This document shows, in pieces, positions 7,012-10,253 of a stretch of DNA of 10,253 nt; positions within the stretch are counted from its first letter, which is position 1, and every line of letters begins with the position of its first letter. Both the position numbers and the translations under genes were made by a program. Source of the DNA: an uncultured Burkholderiales bacterium (GTDB taxonomy: Bacteria > Pseudomonadota > Gammaproteobacteria > Burkholderiales > Burkholderiaceae_F); NCBI GenBank assembly GCA_903871435.1, contig CAIQGU010000425.1:1-10253 (forward strand), read 5' to 3'. A model generated the notes under the pieces. It saw nothing but the letters and a program-made list of their open reading frames with translations. It ran no database searches and was not told the origin of the DNA.

Positions 7012-7893
7012 ATGAAGCTGACGCTGGTCGGTTGCGGTCTTCTGGGAGGCTCGCTGGCTGCCGCCTGGCGCCGCGCCGGCCGCGTTTCCACGGTCGTCGG
7101 CTACGACCGCGATCCGGCTCAAGCGGCGCAGGCGGTCGCGCGCGGCATTGCCGATGCGTCTGCGGCCACGCTGGGCGAGGCCGTGCACGGCGCCGGCGTG
7201 GTCGTGCTGGCGACGCCGGTTGGCGCTTTCCAGTCGCTCTGCGCTCAACTGGCTCCGCTGGTGGGGTCCGGGACCATCATCACCGACGTGGGCAGCACCA
7301 AGGCCGGCGTCATCCATGAGGCCCGCGCGGCGCTGGGCGGCGGCTTTGCCCGTTTTGTTCCGGCGCACCCCATTGCCGGCGGCGCGCTGCCGGGAATCGA
7401 CAACGCCAGTGCCGACTTGTTTGCCGAGCGGTGGGTCATCATCACGCCCCAGGCGGATACCGATGCCGCAGCCTTGCAGTGGGTGGAAGACAGCTGGCGC
7501 GCCAGTGGCGCAACGGTCGAGCGCATGGAAGCCGCGGAACACGACCGCATCTTCGCTGCCGTCAGCCATTTGCCGCATCTCCTGGCTTTTGCGCTGGTCG
7601 ACCTGATCGCGGCTCAGCCCGACGGCGCGCGCAAGCTGCAGTTTGCCGGCGCGGGTTTTCGCGACTTCACGCGTATTGCCGCCAGCGATGCGGTGATGTG
7701 GCGCGATATCGCCCTCGCCAACGCGCCTGCACTGGGGGCCGAACTTGCCGCCTTCCGTGGCCAGCTCGACCGCCTGCAGGCGGCCGTGGACGGCGCTGAT
7801 GGGAGCGCGCTGCGGTACCTGTTCGAGCGCGCAAGCCGGGTGCGCCGCGAGCAGCGCTTCGGCGCCACCCTCCAGGACACCTACGATGACTGA
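7012..7893 (+). CDS. tyrA: Prephenate dehydrogenase
   Basis: Oxidatively decarboxylates prephenate to 4-hydroxyphenylpyruvate, the precursor of tyrosine. The 293-residue protein opens with a Rossmann fold: VGCGLLGGS at 6-14 and Asp32 in GYDRD, which points to NAD rather than NADP. DVGSTK lies at 92-97. Catalytic His119 is in AHPIAGG, and SHLPH follows at 185-189. There is no ACT or chorismate mutase domain, so this is the simple monofunctional form. The frame is open from 6886, but ATG 7012 is chosen: it starts exactly at the Rossmann strand and lies ten bases after the hisC stop. No good Shine-Dalgarno precedes it, so coupling to hisC translation is likely. The end overlaps aroA by eight bases (ATGACTGA). 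In Pseudomonas tyrA and aroA are fused; here they are separate, overlapping genes. Confidence 0.95.
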   Translation: MKLTLVGCGLLGGSLAAAWRRAGRVSTVVGYDRDPAQAAQAVARGIADASAATLGEAVHGAGVVVLATPVGAFQSLCAQLAPLVGSGTIITDVGSTKAGVIHEARAALGGGFARFVPAHPIAGGALPGIDNASADLFAERWVIITPQADTDAAALQWVEDSWRASGATVERMEAAEHDRIFAAVSHLPHLLAFALVDLIAAQPDGARKLQFAGAGFRDFTRIAASDAVMWRDIALANAPALGAELAAFRGQLDRLQAAVDGADGSALRYLFERASRVRREQRFGATLQDTYDD

Positions 7894-9292
7894 TACACAA
7901 CGGCACGCTCCCGCTGAGTCCGTCGCCGCCGGTTCGGCCGCGGCTGATCCGGTCGCTGGCGCCACGGCGGAGCCCCAGCACAGCTGGCCGCCCGTGCTGA
8001 CCGTTGCGCCCATCGTGGCAGCCCGCGGTGAAATGCGCCTTCCGGGCTCCAAGAGCATGTCCAACCGCGCGCTGCTCCTCGCGGCGCTGGCGCAGGGCAC
8101 CACCACGCTCTCGGGCCTCCTCGACGCCGATGACACACGCGTGATGATCGCGGCGCTGCGGGCGCTGGGCGTGACCATCACGCGCGAAGCAGATGGCACC
8201 CGCATCACCGGGTGCGCGGGGCGTTTCCCCGTGGCGAGTGCGCAGCTGCACATGGGCAATGCCGGAACGGCCATGCGATCGCTGACCGCGGCACTGGCCT
8301 TTGCCGGTGGCCACTACCGCCTGGACGGCGTTGCGCGCATGCGCGAGCGGCCTATTGGCGACCTCGTTGAAGCGCTCAATGCCATGGGCGCGCGTATCTC
8401 CTACCAGGGCGCGCCCGGGTTTCCGCCCCTGCAGATAGAACCTGCGGTTCCCCCGCCCGAGGACAAAGCGGTTCCCGCGGTGCGCGTGCGCGGCAATGTG
8501 TCCAGCCAGTTTCTCAGCGGCCTGCTCATGGCGGCGCCGGCCCGGGCTCCGGTGCAAGGCATCGATGTGCTGGTCGAGGGTGAACTCATTTCGCAGCCCT
8601 ACGTCGCCATGACCGTGGCCATGATGAAGACCTTCGGCGCCCGCGTCACGGTCGCCAATCAGCGTTATCACGTCGAACCGGGTGCCTACAGGTCCCCGGG
8701 GCACTACGCCATTGAGGGTGATGCCTCCGGGGCGTCCTATTTCCTGGCGCTGGGCGCAATCGCCGGCGGGCCCGTACGGGTGCGTGGCGTGGGCCGCGAC
8801 AGCCTGCAGGGGGATCTGCACTTCAAGGACGTCATCGCGGCCATGGGCGCTCGCGTTGAGGTGGGCGACGACTGGGTCCAGGTGCAGGGGCCCGCGGGAC
8901 CCCTGCGCGCCGTTGAGACCGACGCCACCGCGATTCCCGACGCGGCAATGACGGCGGCGGTGCTGGCCTTGTTCACCCAGGGCACCACGCGGATCAACGG
9001 CATCGGCTCCTGGCGTGTCAAGGAAACCGACCGCATCGCCGCCATGGGCACGGAGATCAGCAAGTTGGGGGCGGTCGTGCAAAGCGGCTCCGACTGGATC
9101 GCGGTTACCGCGCCGGCGCAGGCGCAGGAGGCGTGGATCGACACCTACGATGATCACCGCATGGCCATGTGCCTGTCGCTGGCGGCGGCGCGGGGCGTGC
9201 CGGTGCACATTCGCGATCCGCGCTGCGTGTCAAAGACCTTTCCCGACTTTTTTCGGGAGCTCGAGCGCCTGCGGAAACCCGGGCCGCGATGA
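7886..9292 (+). CDS. aroA: 3-phosphoshikimate 1-carboxyvinyltransferase (EPSP synthase, class I)
   Basis: Joins phosphoenolpyruvate to shikimate 3-phosphate, the sixth step of the shikimate pathway. The length is 468 residues against 427 in E. coli; ~34 of the extra residues form an Ala/Pro-rich N-terminal extension. Active-site residues are in place (E. coli numbers in brackets): Lys56 (22) and Arg61 (27) in LPGSKSMSNR, Gly127 (96) and Arg131 (100) in NAGTAMR, Asp352 (313) in IPDAAMT, Glu380 (341) and Arg383 (344) in KETDR, Arg425 (386) in YDDHRMAMC, and Lys450 (411) in SKTFPDF. Ser132 replaces the usual Pro101, a position linked to glyphosate tolerance. ATG 7886 has AGGA eight bases upstream and overlaps tyrA by eight bases. 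GTG 7994 would remove the extension but has no Shine-Dalgarno. The frame is open further upstream to 7745 inside tyrA; that is not used. Confidence 0.96.
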   Translation: MTDTQRHAPAESVAAGSAAADPVAGATAEPQHSWPPVLTVAPIVAARGEMRLPGSKSMSNRALLLAALAQGTTTLSGLLDADDTRVMIAALRALGVTITREADGTRITGCAGRFPVASAQLHMGNAGTAMRSLTAALAFAGGHYRLDGVARMRERPIGDLVEALNAMGARISYQGAPGFPPLQIEPAVPPPEDKAVPAVRVRGNVSSQFLSGLLMAAPARAPVQGIDVLVEGELISQPYVAMTVAMMKTFGARVTVANQRYHVEPGAYRSPGHYAIEGDASGASYFLALGAIAGGPVRVRGVGRDSLQGDLHFKDVIAAMGARVEVGDDWVQVQGPAGPLRAVETDATAIPDAAMTAAVLALFTQGTTRINGIGSWRVKETDRIAAMGTEISKLGAVVQSGSDWIAVTAPAQAQEAWIDTYDDHRMAMCLSLAAARGVPVHIRDPRCVSKTFPDFFRELERLRKPGPR

Positions 9293-9984
9293 GTATGCAA
9301 GCACATACTGACATCTCGACGCCGGCCGTTCTCGCCCCGGTCATCGCCATCGACGGACCCACCGCATCGGGCAAAGGCACGGTGGCCAACCGCGTGGCGC
9401 GCGCCTTGGGATATGCGTGCCTGGACAGTGGGGCCCTGTACCGGATCATTGGCCTGCTGGCGATAGAAGGCGGGGTCGACCAGAGCGGCGCCGATGGCCT
9501 CTGCGGCCTGGCGGCCGGCCTGGCTCCGGTCTTCGAGGACGGGCGGATCTGGATTGACGGACGCGAGATCACCGAGGACATCCGCCGCGAGGATGTGGGC
9601 GCGGCCGCCTCCCGGGTGGCCGCCGTGGCGCCGCTGCGGCTGGCACTGCTCGACCTGCAACGGCGCCAGCGGCGCCTGCCGGGCCTCGTGGCGGACGGCC
9701 GCGACATGGGCACGGTGGTCTTCCCCGACGCAGCCCTGAAGGTGTTCCTGGTGGCCGATGTCCAGGTGCGCGCGGAGCGGCGCTTTAAGCAGTTGATGGA
9801 TAAGGGATATCCTGCTACGCTTCCTGTCCTTTTGCGGGGAATGCAGGAACGCGACCAGCGTGATCAATCGCGCGAGTTCGCGCCCCTGGTGCCGGCACCG
9901 GATGCAATGGTGCTCGACAGCAGTACGCTCACGGCCGACGCCGTGGTCGCGCAGGTGCTGCAGTGGTACAGCGGCCGCGCTTGA
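9289..9984 (+). CDS. cmk: Cytidylate kinase (CMP/dCMP kinase)
   Basis: Phosphorylates CMP and dCMP with ATP in the cytoplasm. The 231 residues compare with 227 in E. coli. The P-loop GPTASGKGT is at 23-31, the nucleotide-binding LDSGALYR at 45-52, DGRDMGTVVFPDA at 136-148, the arginine pair of AERRF at 162-166, and the lid motif RDQRDQSR at 188-195. ATG 9289 overlaps the aroA stop by four bases (ATGA), so translational coupling is likely; ATG 9295 is a possible second start. Placement between aroA and rpsA is typical of proteobacteria. Codons 166-184 (9784-9840) use TTT, TTG, GGA, TAT, CCT, GCT and CTT far more than the rest of the gene; this stretch overlaps a promoter-like signal. Confidence 0.96.
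   Translation: MSMQAHTDISTPAVLAPVIAIDGPTASGKGTVANRVARALGYACLDSGALYRIIGLLAIEGGVDQSGADGLCGLAAGLAPVFEDGRIWIDGREITEDIRREDVGAAASRVAAVAPLRLALLDLQRRQRRLPGLVADGRDMGTVVFPDAALKVFLVADVQVRAERRFKQLMDKGYPATLPVLLRGMQERDQRDQSREFAPLVPAPDAMVLDSSTLTADAVVAQVLQWYSGRA
9793..9821 (+). promoter_or_regulatory. Candidate internal promoter in cmk for rpsA
   Basis: TTGATG (9793-9798, four of six -35 matches) is followed by a 17-base spacer and TACGCT (9816-9821), which keeps the three most important -10 bases T, A and final T. TGC directly before it provides an extended -10. It falls inside the patch of atypical, less GC-rich codons in cmk. In E. coli part of rpsA transcription starts inside the upstream cmk gene, so the location is reasonable. 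The score alone is modest. Confidence 0.35.
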
Positions 9985-10001
9985 CGGCGGTACTTGACGG
10001 C
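9980..10001 (+). repeat. Nine-base direct repeat across the cmk stop codon
   Basis: CTTGACGGC occurs at 9980-9988, where it contains the cmk TGA, and again at 9993-10001, a period of 13 bases. It looks like a small local duplication. The TTGAC core resembles a -35 box, but neither copy has a -10 hexamer at a suitable distance. Confidence 0.7.
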
Positions 10002-10041
10002 AGCGCTGGATACAGTTTTCGCGGAAGCAAGGCAGTTGCAG

Positions 10042-10076
10042 TAAAAAAGGCGCGTGGCGGAGGCATCTTCCCACGC
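10042..10076 (-). terminator. Terminator-like hairpin, intrinsic form only on the minus strand
   Basis: GCGTGG (10052-10057) pairs with CCACGC (10071-10076). Allowing one bulged C, GGAG (10059-10062) pairs with CTTC (10067-10070) with one G-T pair, giving a ten-pair stem with a GCAT loop. On the minus strand the stem is followed by GCC and six T, a textbook intrinsic terminator shape. On the plus strand only ATTTG follows, so termination of cmk transcripts would be weak at best. No minus-strand gene is visible to the right, so the element may stop antisense transcripts or simply be an rpsA leader structure. Confidence 0.45.
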
Positions 10077-10115
10077 ATTTGATCAACGCCGCCCGGGTGC
10101 AAAACCTCGGCGAGA

Positions 10116-10131
10116 ACCGAAAGACCGAAAG
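10116..10131 (+). repeat. Tandem ACCGAAAG pair before rpsA
   Basis: ACCGAAAG is present twice without spacer, ending five bases before the rpsA ATG. The region is purine-rich and largely unpaired apart from a possible 4-bp TCGG/CCGA stem (10107-10120). It replaces the position where a Shine-Dalgarno would be expected. It could be a ribosome or S1 contact, but that is a guess. Confidence 0.6.
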
Positions 10132-10136
10132 TCCCC

Positions 10137-10253
10137 ATGCCATCTGTTGCCACCATGAGCAGTTCCGAAGTCATCCCCGAATCGTTTGCCGCGCTCTTTG
10201 AAGAGAGCCTGACGCGCCATGAGATGCGTGCCGGCGAAGTGATCACGGCGGAA
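10137..10253 (+). CDS. rpsA: 30S ribosomal protein S1, N-terminal fragment
   Basis: The first 39 codons are present and the frame is open to the window edge. The residues ESFAALFEESL at 15-25 followed by GEVITAE at 33-39 match the start of betaproteobacterial S1, just ahead of the first S1 RNA-binding domain. S1 brings mRNA to the 30S subunit. The position after cmk is the standard proteobacterial order and supports the call. ATG 10137 is the most upstream sensible start; ATG 10155 (residue 7) would also keep the conserved part. No clear Shine-Dalgarno precedes either. Confidence 0.93.
   Translation, partial: MPSVATMSSSEVIPESFAALFEESLTRHEMRAGEVITAE

Larger units (their letters stand above)
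9985..10136 (+). other. rpsA leader region
   Basis: A 152-base intergenic region between cmk and rpsA with no gene. It holds the second CTTGACGGC copy, an A6 tract (10043-10048), a strong stem-loop (10052-10076), and a tandem ACCGAAAG just before rpsA. The bases before the rpsA ATG have no true Shine-Dalgarno; the only GGAGG of the leader (10059-10063) lies in the stem-loop, 74 bases upstream. E. coli rpsA also has a structured leader with a degenerate Shine-Dalgarno, through which S1 controls its own synthesis. A similar mechanism here is plausible but not shown. Confidence 0.5.

Noticed and set aside
6802..9208. Two long overlapping minus-strand frames (490 and 513 codons) opposite hisC, tyrA and aroA
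   Set aside because: Same cause: antisense frames of high-GC genes. The translations are Arg/Gly/His-rich without any family motif, and all visible catalytic motifs lie on the plus strand.
9169..9288. Upstream in-frame start for cmk inside aroA
   Set aside because: It would add 40 unusual residues; the ATGA overlap at 9289 gives a normal-length kinase.
9981..10016. TTGACG copies plus GATACAGT as an rpsA promoter
   Set aside because: Neither TTGACG copy has a -10-like hexamer at 16-18 bases; TACAGT is only 11 bases from the nearer copy.
1..10253. A novel defence, mobile or secondary-metabolite system
   Set aside because: All coding sequence is accounted for by conserved core genes in a known order; there are no transposase, integrase, repeat array or unknown multi-gene modules.

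Overview
The window is a stretch of core chromosome from a high-GC betaproteobacterium, most likely Burkholderiales and probably Alcaligenaceae (the Bordetella/Achromobacter/Castellaniella group). This placement rests on the Bordetella-like GyrA N-terminus with Thr83 and Asp87, the OmpA N-terminus with the CWxxGYF...C pattern, the RpsA N-terminus, and the gene order gyrA-pheA-hisC-tyrA-aroA-cmk-rpsA. Species cannot be decided from the sequence alone.

Left part (1-1729, minus strand): the first bases are a run of 20 G. It lies in the proline linker of an OmpA-family outer-membrane protein whose C-terminus is off the window, and it may be a contig edge. Upstream of ompA on the same strand is a complete amidohydrolase of the TRZ/ATZ type, best read as a 5'-methylthioadenosine/S-adenosylhomocysteine deaminase. 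Its last ~27 codons look like former leader sequence of ompA. A 317-base divergent intergenic region (1730-2046) holds an extended -10 promoter candidate for each direction and a GC-rich hairpin in the gyrA leader.

Centre and right (2047-9984, plus strand): gyrA is followed by a tightly packed aromatic amino-acid cluster: pheA (bifunctional chorismate mutase/prephenate dehydratase), hisC (aromatic/histidinol-phosphate aminotransferase), tyrA (prephenate dehydrogenase), aroA (EPSP synthase) and cmk (cytidylate kinase). Gaps are 33, 2 and 10 bases, then overlaps of 8 and 4 bases. AroA makes EPSP on the way to chorismate, PheA and TyrA process chorismate and prephenate towards phenylalanine and tyrosine, and HisC can supply the transamination. 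This is the known 'supraoperon' arrangement, but serC, which normally lies between gyrA and pheA, is missing.

Right end (9985-10253): a 152-base intergenic region with a strong stem-loop and short repeats leads into the first 39 codons of rpsA (ribosomal protein S1).

I see no mobile element, CRISPR array, tRNA or rRNA, and no previously undescribed system. The points most worth a second look are the missing serC, a natural Ser at the EPSP synthase position equivalent to E. coli Pro101, the MtaD tail running into the ompA leader, a patch of atypical codons in cmk that coincides with a possible rpsA promoter, and a minus-strand terminator-like hairpin upstream of rpsA.
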